Source of the DNA: Paraburkholderia sacchari
GTDB lineage: Bacteria > Pseudomonadota > Gammaproteobacteria > Burkholderiales > Burkholderiaceae
DNA: 64,000 nucleotides
Direction of reading: 5' to 3'
NCBI RefSeq assembly: GCF_000785435.2
Contig: NZ_JTDB02000010.1
Coordinates: 62,001 to 126,000, forward strand
The notes beneath the pieces are model-generated. The model saw only the letters and a list, made by a program, of their open reading frames with translations, was not told the origin of the DNA and did no database searches. A program made the position numbers and the translations under genes. This document shows positions 33,221-41,822 of this stretch, one piece after another (within the stretch, counting starts at the first letter, position 1; every line of letters starts with the position of its first letter).

Positions 33221-34714
33221 ATGAATCACGCGACAGCACTCTCTCCATCGTTCGCTGCGCACGCGCCGGTCATTCAGGTCGGCGAATGCGAGCTGGATCT
33301 CGACTTGCGGGCGCTGCGCCGCGGCGGCAAGACGGTGGAACTCGGTTCCCGTGCGTTCGATGTGCTCGCCACCATCGCGCTCGCGGCAGGACGCGTTGTC
33401 TCCAAGGACGAACTCATGGAGGCAGTCTGGCCCGATACGATCGTCGAAGAAAACAATATCCACGTGCAGCTGTCGGCGATCCGCAAGGCGCTGGGCGCGG
33501 ACCGCGCGCTGATCCTGACGGTGCCGGGGCGCGGGTACCAACTGGCGGCGGCCCCCGAAACGCGCATCGTGCCGATGCCTCGCCATGAAGCCGGCCCGGC
33601 GCGCGCGCCCAATGAACTGCGCGCGGGCGAAGCCGTGATCGGGCGCGACACCGCAATCGCCGAGATTCTCTCGCTGATGTCCTCGGCGCGCATCGTGACG
33701 CTCGTCGGCGCGGGCGGCATCGGCAAGACGAGAATCGCCCGCGAGATCGCGCACCGGCTCGCTGCGGAACAGGCGCTCGACGTGCGGCTCGTCGAACTGG
33801 CCGCGCACGCCACGCGCGCGGCGGTCGTCCAGGCGTTCGCGGACGTCTGCGGCGCGCCATTCAACGGGAAGGAGCCCGATGCGCGCATCGTGGCGAATGG
33901 GCTGGCCGGCCTGCCCGGCCTGCTCGTCATCGACAATGCCGAACACGTCGTGGAGCACGTGGCCGAAATCGTCGACCTGACAAGCCGCGCCAATCCCCAG
34001 ATGACGATTCTCGTCACCAGCCGCTCGCGCCTGCGCGTGTCTCTCGAATCGGTCTATCGTGTCGGCCCGCTCGCGCTCCCGCACGCCGGCGAAGACCGCG
34101 ATGCCATGCTTCGGTCGCCCGCGATCGCTCTTTTCCTGCGGCGGCTGCGCTCGAACGGCGTGAGCGCCGAGATGAGCGACGAGCGGTTGCGGATGGCCGA
34201 GGAGATTTGCCGCCGGCTCGCAGGCATACCGCTCGCGCTCGAACTCGCGGCCGGGCGCGCTTCCCTGCTGGGGCTGGAAGGCATTCGCGAAAGGCTCGAC
34301 GAACCCCTGCTCTATGTTGCCGGCGGTTATCGCACGGCCCAGCCCAGACATCAGTCTTTGCGCGCCGCATTCGACTGGAGTTTCGACATGCTCGATGCCG
34401 CCGAGCAGACGGTGTTCAGGCGCCTGAGCGTCTTTAACCGCGCCTTCACGGTGCAGGCCGCATCCGAGGTCGCCCGCGACGCCACACTCTCCAATGAAGC
34501 CGTGATGGATTGCATTGGCGAACTGGTCGACAAATCGCTCATCGAAATTCAATTCGAAGGCGCCGATGTGAAATACCATCTATTCGCGCCGGCTCGCGCC
34601 TACGGGCTGGAAAAACTTCTTGCCGCGGGCGAGATCTGCACCATTTTCGAGCGGCACGCGCTCTTTGCCAGCGGGCACGTTGCGCATGGTCGGCTCAGTG
34701 GCGTGAGGCAATAA
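33221..34714 (+). CDS. winged-helix/ATPase transcriptional regulator, short form (497 aa)
   Basis: Third member of the local paralogue set. Winged helix (IQVGECELDLDLRALRRGGK; GSRAFDVLATIALAAGRVVS; VWPDTIVEENNIHVQLSAIR), ATPase with Walker A LVGAGGIGKTRIA and Walker B GLLVIDNAEHVV, and lid PRHQSLRAAFDWSFDML; no TPR-like tail. The start at 33221 (MNHATALSPS) is used because the preceding 50 codons lack similarity. It is divergent from the signalling operon with two ATTAA-N6-TTAAT palindromes between them. It is the last GC-rich gene before the island junction. Confidence 0.83.
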   Translation: MNHATALSPSFAAHAPVIQVGECELDLDLRALRRGGKTVELGSRAFDVLATIALAAGRVVSKDELMEAVWPDTIVEENNIHVQLSAIRKALGADRALILTVPGRGYQLAAAPETRIVPMPRHEAGPARAPNELRAGEAVIGRDTAIAEILSLMSSARIVTLVGAGGIGKTRIAREIAHRLAAEQALDVRLVELAAHATRAAVVQAFADVCGAPFNGKEPDARIVANGLAGLPGLLVIDNAEHVVEHVAEIVDLTSRANPQMTILVTSRSRLRVSLESVYRVGPLALPHAGEDRDAMLRSPAIALFLRRLRSNGVSAEMSDERLRMAEEICRRLAGIPLALELAAGRASLLGLEGIRERLDEPLLYVAGGYRTAQPRHQSLRAAFDWSFDMLDAAEQTVFRRLSVFNRAFTVQAASEVARDATLSNEAVMDCIGELVDKSLIEIQFEGADVKYHLFAPARAYGLEKLLAAGEICTIFERHALFASGHVAHGRLSGVRQ

Positions 34715-34759
34715 CGCGCCCGAGCAAAAGCCCAGGCGCGGCCCCGCATCGAACTCCGC

Positions 34760-34860
34760 TCAGGCCTTGATGAACGCCAGCAAGTCGGCGTTGATCTGCT
34801 CTGCCTGTGTGGTCGGCATGCCGTGCGGCAAGCCTGGATGGGATTTCAGCAAACATTTCG
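34760..34860 (-). pseudogene. C-terminal fragment of a haloperoxidase-type alpha/beta hydrolase
   Basis: About 30 codons read LLKSHPGLPHGMPTTQ followed by a tail ending INADLLAFIKA, matching the C-terminus of the hydrolase at 11208 (PHGMCSTH ... NADLLAFLKA). Upstream of LLKSHPG the frame has no hydrolase similarity, so the rest of the gene is missing. It marks the left side of the island junction. Confidence 0.75.
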
Positions 34861-36711
34861 CTGTGCACGGATCCTTCTGGTCGGCATCGAGATTATGCAC
34901 ATGATCGCCTCTAACCATGCATTCATCCTGCGGTGCGTACGACTCGCATTCGTCGACGCGTTGAATGCTTCGCACGATACGCCCGGATTCCTTTGCGCGT
35001 TCAAGGCCGCCCTGTGGGCATGTATCCATGCGGAACGATAACGCGCTCGCAGTTATGTTTCGTTTGCCTAACTTGATTTGCCGCAGCAACCCGGGCCGTT
35101 GGTTCAGAAACCGCACTGATTCTAGTCGCAATTTCCCCGCTTTCACACGTTCAAGATTAAAAAAATCCGGTGACGCCGGAAGCAGTTTGCCAGTTGACGG
35201 GAAGAGACGCGGACAGAGAATGCGGTCACCCCTGGAGATGGCGCGACGTGCTCGCGTTTTCTCCAGAAATCGCCACACGACGCGACCGTGAAGATAAGTA
35301 TTCCTATCGTTATAGAGCGCCATTTCTCCGCTTGACCCATGCAAACGTGCAAATGATTGCGGCCGACATGGAATCGAAATGCGCTTCCGGAAGCAAAAGC
35401 CTGTGCAAACACCCTTAAAGCGTCAGGCCGGTGGTGCGCGAGCGCATTTGCATAGCGCCAGGTGGTTAAAGTCAAACTCAAGCGCAACGCGAGTTCATTG
35501 AACTGGTCCATGCCGAGAAGCGTGGCGATCAGATCGCTCTTTCGGGCCGTTGACATCGCGGCGGTGCGCGAAGGGTTGTCGATTCCCGGCGTAGGTTTTT
35601 CGCGGGGAGACACATGGCGTAGGTTCGCTCCCAACAGGGGAAAAACCTACGCCAGCATCGCCGACTCACACAGAAAAAGATGAACGGAGGCTAATCAACC
35701 CAGCGCTTGCACTCAACATAAACTCGTTTTAAATCAGTTACTTATATCTAAATCCGGCAAATCTGACCGCTCCTCACCAATCCGGATATTACTTTTCTTT
35801 CATTCGTTCATTATTTTTTCGGATATGCGAAGAGGCGGCTACCATCCCGCTACGAAATTCTAGAAAACGCTTATTTTTCAGCCATCTAAACGCCGAGACC
35901 GGCATTCATCCGAATGTCAATCCTGACTACTCGTTTTCTTCGAAGTAGTGAAGTGCCCTTTTCCAGAAAGCCTTCCTGTCGAAAGTCACGCCAAAACCTA
36001 CGCCGAATGGTCTTTCGATTGGTACGACGTCTTCACGGCGCCGAATCGGCGCTGTGCCTTGAATCAAGGTTAGTACCGTGCGCTGACCAAGGAGCGGCAA
36101 ACGACGATGGATAGCAGGCACCTGGATCGAGAGGTCAGCCGGCGAATAAGCCGAAATCAGATGTACCGCGCTTTGGCGAACGCCCGTCTCGCCACTGAAG
36201 GCCGACGCATTCGCGGGCGGGGGCACTGGGGATATCTTGCTTCACGGCCTGCGATCTACGCCAAAAACTACCCCCAACGGTCGGTAGCAGTCACCGGAAT
36301 GAAGCAGCTACCCAAGGACGTCCGGGAAGACCGGCGCCCCTATCCAATCTGGACTGAGGGTGAGAAAAACAGAACGTTTGGGAATGCAATGGAACGCTTA
36401 GGAATATGATGGGCCGGGTGGACTCTCATTGTGGCCGCTCAGGGCCGCCCCGTAAGGGATTGGCAATGTGGCGATGGACGGTTACCCCCAGATCTACCCC
36501 TGCTGAGTGGCGGAACAAAATGGAACTGAGCCGCTGAAAGCGTCACGCCTGCCATCGGCACTTGCGTCGCGTTAATTGGATGGTAATGTCGTCATATTAC
36601 AACGCTCGCGGCACCGCAACGCCCGATGAATTGCTTCTGCATGACGCGCTTTCCTTCATGACCGACCGCTGCGCATTTCGCACTTACGCTCACGCTGTGC
36701 GAGTGCGCTTT
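34861..36711. other. gene-poor junction region with repeated GGCGTAGGTT motifs
   Basis: No convincing gene. Composition falls sharply, with AT-rich DNA around 35690-35900. GGCGTAGGTTTTT (35588-35600) is repeated inverted as AAAAACCTACGCC (35641-35653), with a direct copy GGCGTAGGTT at 35616-35625 and another inverted copy, AAAACCTACGCC, at 35993-36004. Short open frames (35143-35634 minus, 35927-36226 minus, 36107-36409 plus) have no recognisable family or good ribosome site. The region looks like decayed mobile or intergenic DNA at an insertion point. Confidence 0.5.
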
Positions 36712-36769
36712 CACCGGCATACCATGTCAGTCGACGAGCCCGAACGAATTTCTACTCGAGCAACTGAAT

Positions 36770-36988
36770 CTACATCCGACCGCCCAACGCACCAAACGCA
36801 ACGTGCGATCTGTCAACCAGCAAACATCCGGTTTGGCACGCATTCCCGTCCAAGGAACCTGCCAGAGCAAAGGGACTCTGATCAAGATCGCAGTCGTCCG
36901 CGAACTGCGCTCGTACACCGAAGCCAATTGCGATTAGAGTGATTGCAGTAACAGATAGCACACGGAATTTCCTGCTTCTTATTTTCAT
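36770..36988 (-). pseudogene. truncated exported protein (72 codons) with intact promoter box and signal peptide
   Basis: The start ATG at 36988 has a GGAG 8 nt upstream and encodes a clear Sec signal peptide (MKIRSRKFRVLSVTAITLIA, then IGFGVRAQ), after which only ~45 residues follow before a stop. The short mature part (CDLDQSPFALAGSLDG) matches no family I recognise. A copy of the island's LuxR-type promoter box lies ~100 bp upstream (37085-37102). I read this as the 5' end of a larger exported gene, for example an outer-membrane protein, cut off at the island edge; a genuine short secreted peptide is possible. Confidence 0.5.
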
Positions 36989-37057
36989 CGCTAACTCTCC
37001 GCCAGTCGATTTGATCTTGCACTCGGGGCGAAATTCCAGAGTGCGTCTCCACTGCGT

Positions 37058-37102
37058 AAGCTAGCATTCGTCCACAGCCGGTCTCATGGTCTAAGTGGAC
37101 TA
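37058..37102 (-). promoter_or_regulatory. island box 1: LuxR-type activator site plus -10 (for truncated exported gene)
   Basis: On the minus strand TAGTCCACTTAGACCATG (37102-37085) is followed after 21 nt by CTAGCT, or after 22 nt by TAGCTT, as -10; predicted start of transcription near 37052. One mismatch (C for G) from the island consensus TAGTCYNNNNRGACGATG. Confidence 0.6.
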
Positions 37103-37156
37103 AGCAGAAACCCGCATGCCCTACCGACTACCCAAAGTCGCAGTTGTGGCTACAAG

Positions 37157-37924
37157 CTAGACCAGAAATCCCCCGTCGATCGGCAGACAGGCGCCATTGA
37201 CGTACTGCGCATCTTCAGCGCTCAGCCAAATCACGGCGCGTGCGATGTCAACTGGTTGAGCAACGCGACCAAGCGGAATCTGCTGCTCCAAGGACGTCCG
37301 CCATTGAGGAGCATCAAGAATCGTGCGTGTCATTTCGGTTGCAACGATGCCCGGTGCAACCGCATTACAACGAATTCCTTGTCGACCATATTCGGTAGCG
37401 ATTGCCCGTGTTATTCCCAATACCCCATGCTTTGCAGCCGTGTATGCTGCAGTACGAGGAAAACTAATGAAACTTTGCAACGAGGCTGTATTAATGATGA
37501 CACCGCCACCGTTTTCAAGCATTAGAGGGATTTCCGCCTGGATACAGTAAAAAACCCCGGAGAGATCGATATCAATGATCCGCTTCCACTGTGCTACGCC
37601 TACCTCATGGCTCGGAGGTGGGTTGTCGTTATCCGCAACGCCTGCGTTGTTGAACGCAATATCCAACCGTCCGATCGTGTTCCGAATCTCAGCAACCATG
37701 GCATGACACTGCTCGGGATCCGACACATCAACCGACACAAAGGAAGCCTTCCCTCCTTGCCGGCCTAGCTCCTCCGCCAGTGATTGTCCAGCCTGACGAC
37801 TGACGTCAGCGAGAACAACGTGAGCACCAGCCCGAACAAATGCCTCCGCCGTTGCGCGACCGATACCGCTTGCTGCACCGGTTACCAATGCGACTTTGCC
37901 AGTCAAATCAGGATATTTGGCCAT
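37157..37924 (-). CDS. SDR-family oxidoreductase (255 aa)
   Basis: Classical short-chain dehydrogenase/reductase. NAD(P) motif TGAASGIG near residue 13, structural FNNAGVADN, catalytic serine in INTASLQSF and YxxxK in YTAAKHG; a C-terminal NGACLPIDGGF is typical. The start at 37924 (MAKYPDLTGKVALVTG) follows the family; an in-frame ATG at 37966 would add 14 residues and cannot be excluded since the predicted promoter (38070-38114) lies upstream of both. Codon usage is less GC-rich than in genes left of 34.7 kb. Likely an alcohol/ketone dehydrogenation step of the island pathway. Confidence 0.93.
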   Translation of the reverse strand: MAKYPDLTGKVALVTGAASGIGRATAEAFVRAGAHVVLADVSRQAGQSLAEELGRQGGKASFVSVDVSDPEQCHAMVAEIRNTIGRLDIAFNNAGVADNDNPPPSHEVGVAQWKRIIDIDLSGVFYCIQAEIPLMLENGGGVIINTASLQSFISFPRTAAYTAAKHGVLGITRAIATEYGRQGIRCNAVAPGIVATEMTRTILDAPQWRTSLEQQIPLGRVAQPVDIARAVIWLSAEDAQYVNGACLPIDGGFLV

Positions 37925-38069
37925 TTTATATTTGAAAATCAAAAAATCGTTCAATACATGAAACATGGCCCGAAAATATCGTCAAGCCACAATTCCCGTA
38001 TTCAACAAGAATAAATAACCTCGAATCAAGCCGAAACGGCGGAATGTTTTGAGGCCCAATTTCCGGAAA

Positions 38070-38114
38070 ATTAAACCTTAAATTCCGCAAAGGTGGCATC
38101 GTCCGTTTAGACTA
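38070..38114 (-). promoter_or_regulatory. island box 2: LuxR-type activator site plus -10 (for SDR 37924)
   Basis: On the minus strand TAGTCTAAACGGACGATG (38114-38097), then 22 nt, then TTTAAT as -10 (38075-38070). It points into the SDR gene ~150 bp downstream and follows the stop of the MFS gene. Confidence 0.7.
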
Positions 38115-38159
38115 GCTTTGTTTCGACCGTTGAATCGCGCGAGACCCGATACTTCGAAC

Positions 38160-39365
38160 TTACGCTCGCACCGCTCTCTCGCCGCGCCACGGCCCCCAAA
38201 ATGTACGTCCCATCAGGATCATCCCGGCCAAGCATAGGAAGAGAATTCCGACAACCATGAAAGCCTTGTCGATGCCACACAGAACTCGGATCGGGCCAAC
38301 GACCCAAGGATTGAGAAACTGCCCCAAGAATATTGCACTGAGTAGCAACCCGGTAGCCCTAGACCGCATTGAAAGGGGGGCTCGGCTCATGATCATCGTC
38401 GCACAAGTTGCCTCAACTAGCCCTGCACCGATACCCATAACCGCACTCGCACAGCCGATCAAAAACGCCCCGTGAGCCAACGACATTCCCAAGGCTCCAA
38501 CCCCGAAGCACACGGTGGTAAGCATGAGTACGCCCCGCGACCCGAGGAAACGCCCGATAAAACCAAAACTCGCGGCTGCAAGGGCAGCGACCAACGCACA
38601 GGCAGCGGTGACCGTGCCCTGCACCTCTGCACTGCCCACTCCCTGCTCTTGAAGCAAGAACGGCCCCTGAATGCTCGGCATGAACATGCCAATAGTCAGG
38701 GCCGACGCGAGTAGATAGATCGGCCACATCGTCCGAAACGGTGAAAATATATTGTGCTCTGACGTAGCGATGTGTTTGTGTGCTTTTATGCAGAACGGTG
38801 CCATCAACAGAAACGGAACGCCAAACGCATAGAGAGCAAATGGAGTGCGCCAGCCCGCGCGATCAACAAGATGACCGCCAGCCATCAGCGCAACCATCGC
38901 TGTAGCGGAAGAGGCCGCCACCATGAACCCGAGCAATCTTTCGCGGTGGCCGCCGGTAGGGTAATCGCCAACCAGGGAGAGACAACACGTCTGTATTGCC
39001 CCACCCGCCGCACCCAGCAGTAGTCGCGAGACGATCAGAGCTGTCGGACTATCAAGGAAGAGCACCGCTGTGCCGGCGAGCACGAAGCTCAACAGTCCGA
39101 CCATCATGACCAACCGACGCCCTACGATTTCGGCAACAATTCCGGCGAGTGGCGCACAAAGAATCAGCGCTACTGCCGGCACGGTCATTACAAGTTGCGC
39201 GAAAAGCGCACCGTCGGTCCCATGCGCAAAATGCGCTGCCATCGCTGGCATGGCGGGCGCGGCCGCCATTGGAACCAATGTAACCAAGGCCGGTCCGGAC
39301 ACCAGGACAATACTCTTTGCCCAATTGTTCTCACCGAGCCCATCTGACGTGGAACCCATACTCAC
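38160..39365 (-). CDS. MFS transporter (401 aa)
   Basis: Major facilitator with about twelve hydrophobic segments; loop 2-3 signature GIVAEIVGRRLVMMVG is visible, and GGHLVDRAGWRTPFALYAFG falls at the second-half boundary of the N-lobe. A GTG start at 39365 is preferred because AAGGAG lies 7 nt upstream; the ATG two codons later would leave 13 nt. Island composition and position suggest uptake of the pathway substrate or export of an intermediate. None of the eight promoter boxes points directly at it, so its control may differ. Confidence 0.9.
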   Translation of the reverse strand: MSMGSTSDGLGENNWAKSIVLVSGPALVTLVPMAAAPAMPAMAAHFAHGTDGALFAQLVMTVPAVALILCAPLAGIVAEIVGRRLVMMVGLLSFVLAGTAVLFLDSPTALIVSRLLLGAAGGAIQTCCLSLVGDYPTGGHRERLLGFMVAASSATAMVALMAGGHLVDRAGWRTPFALYAFGVPFLLMAPFCIKAHKHIATSEHNIFSPFRTMWPIYLLASALTIGMFMPSIQGPFLLQEQGVGSAEVQGTVTAACALVAALAAASFGFIGRFLGSRGVLMLTTVCFGVGALGMSLAHGAFLIGCASAVMGIGAGLVEATCATMIMSRAPLSMRSRATGLLLSAIFLGQFLNPWVVGPIRVLCGIDKAFMVVGILFLCLAGMILMGRTFWGPWRGERAVRA

Positions 39366-39670
39366 AACGCGTCTCCTTACTCTTATATGTAGTCCCGCGT
39401 TGGAAGATCCGTCGCCGAGACATTTTGTGGGTCCGGGCGCCCCCTGGCTACCAGGGCAGTGGCAACCAAGCGGCTAATGCCTCTGGGTCCGCTCTCACCG
39501 GGCGCACGGCAAACGTGCATACCCATTCCGCACCGCACTTGAAAGTCGATCGTGATAGGTCGATTTCACTCGCCTCAATAGATCAGAACAACGTCCATTT
39601 GTAGTAGACCATGATCGTGGGCGTCAAAAAAAGCACGGCTTTCCACAATATTCCGATGAATAGATACCGC
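39366..39670. other. intergenic region upstream of MFS gene, no gene seen
   Basis: Holds the likely MFS promoter (leftward) and a small perfect hairpin CCCTGG-CTA-CCAGGG (39442-39456). No coding frame with family similarity and no copy of the island box facing the MFS gene were found. Confidence 0.5.
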
Positions 39671-39714
39671 TAGTCCACTTGGACGATGCACTGTCCGACA
39701 GCCGACACCAAGAT
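39671..39714 (+). promoter_or_regulatory. island box 3: LuxR-type activator site plus -10 (for SnoaL-like 39839)
   Basis: TAGTCCACTTGGACGATG (39671-39688), then after 21 nt from the GAT the hexamer CAAGAT (39709-39714); predicted transcription start near 39721, about 120 bp before the SnoaL-like gene. Confidence 0.7.
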
Positions 39715-39838
39715 CACCCCGGCAATGAGGATACGTTTACCTCGTTTGGAACTGTGACGCGACCATGCGCCGATTGTGCCGCGCTTACCATATGACGAAC
39801 CGCATCGACGCGAACTCCCGCGTCACCTGGAGACACTC

Positions 39839-40312
39839 ATGACCGCAGACGACTACATCCAGATCCAGAACCTCGTACACCGATACGCATATCTCATCGA
39901 CTCTGGCCGATGGAAAGAACTGGGCGATTTGTTCGCAGATGCAGACGTCTATATTGCGGGGGAACTCGCGGTTCACCGCGACCCTGAAAAGCTTGAAGAT
40001 TTGTGGCGACAATATGTGCGGTTGTATGCTAATGGAACGCCCAAGACGCATCACGTCATTACCAATCTGACGATTGAGGAAGTCGGTCCGGAGGAGGCAC
40101 GAACGCACTGCTATGTACTCGTGGTCCAGCAGACCGCCGCCTTGCCGCTCCAGCCAATCATTACCGGCGACTATCTCGATCGGTTCGTCAAATCCGAGGG
40201 TAAATGGCGATTCGCCGAGCGTCGCATCGCAAACGACCTTATCGGCGACCTTTCGGCACATCTTCTCCAGGAACTTGCACAGGCCGAAGAACAGAAGCCT
40301 CAGAGTTGGTGA
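39839..40312 (+). CDS. SnoaL/NTF2-like protein (157 aa)
   Basis: Small alpha+beta cone-fold protein of the SnoaL_4/NTF2-like group: begins DYIQIQNLVHRYAYLIDSGR, then WKELGDLFADADVYI and a C-terminal WRFAERRI. Members include ketosteroid-isomerase-like enzymes, dehydratases and dioxygenase beta-subunit relatives. The start at 39839 has TGGAGA just upstream; the open frame extends 63 nt further without similarity. First of four such genes in the island (others at 51661, 53320 and 56015). Substrate unknown; an isomerase or dehydratase step is an inference. Confidence 0.85.
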   Translation: MTADDYIQIQNLVHRYAYLIDSGRWKELGDLFADADVYIAGELAVHRDPEKLEDLWRQYVRLYANGTPKTHHVITNLTIEEVGPEEARTHCYVLVVQQTAALPLQPIITGDYLDRFVKSEGKWRFAERRIANDLIGDLSAHLLQELAQAEEQKPQSW

Positions 40313-40544
40313 CAACCTGCGGCGCTTGGCCTCATCAGATGCTGCATCGCAACAATCGCCCTGATCAGACGCCCTCGTTTAGCCGGAAGTCGGTAGCGAA
40401 TGTATCAAGGCCCCACAGCAGCGAATGTTCGAAGCAGATACAACACATCGTGGAAGCCCGAGGTTACTCTCCCGGTAAGTTGGTGTACGATTTTCGCCAA
40501 AGGTCGCCGAGCTGAGCGATTGGCTAAGAGATAGGAGACACAAG

Positions 40545-41789
40545 ATGGGTGCACCCGTAATGTCTGCAAGAGCAGACGCACCCCACGTTCCGGAGGATTT
40601 CCGTAACTCCTCGTCGGAATCGCCGTACGTCCATGGCAGCGTCGAAGACTTTTCACAGGCGAAACTCCCCTTCGAAAAGTTCGACGAGCTGGCCGGCTTA
40701 ATTTACGAAGGGCCCCTCCAGGCAGTACCTTGGTCAGGCCTGTTGATTAGCTTGCGCACACTACTCCGTGCAAATTGGGTGACACTCATCCTGCGCCCCG
40801 CGTCGGACAAGATTCAAGCGGTGATTGTGAACGCTGGGCCAGACGGCGCATTTGTTGAGCGTGGGAAGTTTGCGACGCACACGGCGTTTATACTGGATCC
40901 GTTTAATGGACTCCCGCCCGAGCGCATTATTTCTGTTGATGACTTCGTCGGTACCGATGCCTGGATGTCCAGCGACTTCTATAAGCAGTTTGTAGAGCCG
41001 TACGACATCCGCTTTATGATCGGCGCCGATCTCGTCACGGCTGATGGCTCTGAATGCCGACTGCGGATCTGCCGCCCAGAGAGCGCCGGGAACTATTCCG
41101 AACAGGACAAAGCAGTTTGTCAGGTATTGCTGCCGCATCTCAAGCGAGCCATCGAGCTTCACTCCAGACTCGACATGATCGAGTCGGAGCGGACCCTCTA
41201 TGCCAATACCGTCGATCGAATGCTGCTGGGTACAGTTGTTTTGGACGAGACGGGTCAAATTTTGAGAACGAACGGCGTCGCGGAGCGGATCTTACACGGC
41301 AACGATGGTCTCAGACTGGCGAACGGTCACATTGAGGCCGCCTATTCCGGCGACAATCGTAACTTGCAGTCTCTGGTCCGCAACGCGTTGCTCGGCGCGC
41401 CCCAGACAGTTCATCAATTCGGACAAGCGATGTCGGTGTCTCGTCCGTCTGGGCGCGCAAAGTACGGGCTGGCAGTCCGCACCAATCCATTAAACGAGTG
41501 GTCAGAGGGCCGACATCGCCCAGTTGTGACAATCTTCATCCGAGATCCAGAACAACAATCCCAAGCCTCGCGTGACCTCGTCCAACAACTCTTCGACCTT
41601 ACACCTGCCGAAGCTTCTTTGGCGCTGTTGCTTGCGGAAGGCATCACCTTGGACGAAGCGGCGGAAGAACTATCAATCCGCAAAAACACGGCCCGGGCGC
41701 ATCTGCGGTCGATTTTCTCAAAGACCGGTGTAACTCGGCAAACTTCGCTTGTACGGCTGCTCCTCGGAAGCTTTACACCGATAGACTGA
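40545..41789 (+). CDS. LuxR-family transcriptional regulator, proposed master activator of the island (414 aa)
   Basis: The C-terminal ~60 residues are a LuxR/FixJ-type helix-turn-helix (LTPAEASLALLLAEGITLDE; ELSIRKNTARAHLRSIFSKT; TRQTSLVRLLL). The N-terminal ~340 residues are a putative sensor region with PAS-like features (ERTLYANTVDRMLLGTVVLD; ILRTNGVAERIL) and no receiver or autoinducer-domain signature. GGAG lies upstream of the ATG. The size and layout resemble LuxR-type activators of steroid and aromatic catabolism such as TeiR of Comamonas testosteroni. It is the only dedicated DNA-binding regulator seen in the island apart from the MarR domain at 52279, and the eight boxes centred at -42.5 fit a LuxR-type class II activator. 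Confidence 0.88.
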   Translation: MGAPVMSARADAPHVPEDFRNSSSESPYVHGSVEDFSQAKLPFEKFDELAGLIYEGPLQAVPWSGLLISLRTLLRANWVTLILRPASDKIQAVIVNAGPDGAFVERGKFATHTAFILDPFNGLPPERIISVDDFVGTDAWMSSDFYKQFVEPYDIRFMIGADLVTADGSECRLRICRPESAGNYSEQDKAVCQVLLPHLKRAIELHSRLDMIESERTLYANTVDRMLLGTVVLDETGQILRTNGVAERILHGNDGLRLANGHIEAAYSGDNRNLQSLVRNALLGAPQTVHQFGQAMSVSRPSGRAKYGLAVRTNPLNEWSEGRHRPVVTIFIRDPEQQSQASRDLVQQLFDLTPAEASLALLLAEGITLDEAAEELSIRKNTARAHLRSIFSKTGVTRQTSLVRLLLGSFTPID

Positions 41790-41816
41790 AAGACGCGCCT
41801 GCACGGCGCGTCTTCT
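41790..41816. terminator. bidirectional terminator hairpin between convergent genes
   Basis: Stem AGACGCGCC (41791-41799), loop TGCAC, GGCGCGTCT (41805-41813), flanked by AAAG on the left and TCT on the right, between the convergent LuxR and DHH genes. Confidence 0.75.
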
Positions 41817-41822
41817 ACTACG

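Noticed and set aside
35143..35634. 163-codon minus-strand frame in the junction region
   Set aside because: No recognised family, no good ribosome site, and unrelated plus-strand frames overlap it; treated as non-coding.
35927..36409. Opposing ~100-codon frames (35927-36226 minus, 36107-36409 plus)
   Set aside because: Overlapping on opposite strands, neither with recognisable domains; could be relics of a mobile element but this cannot be supported.
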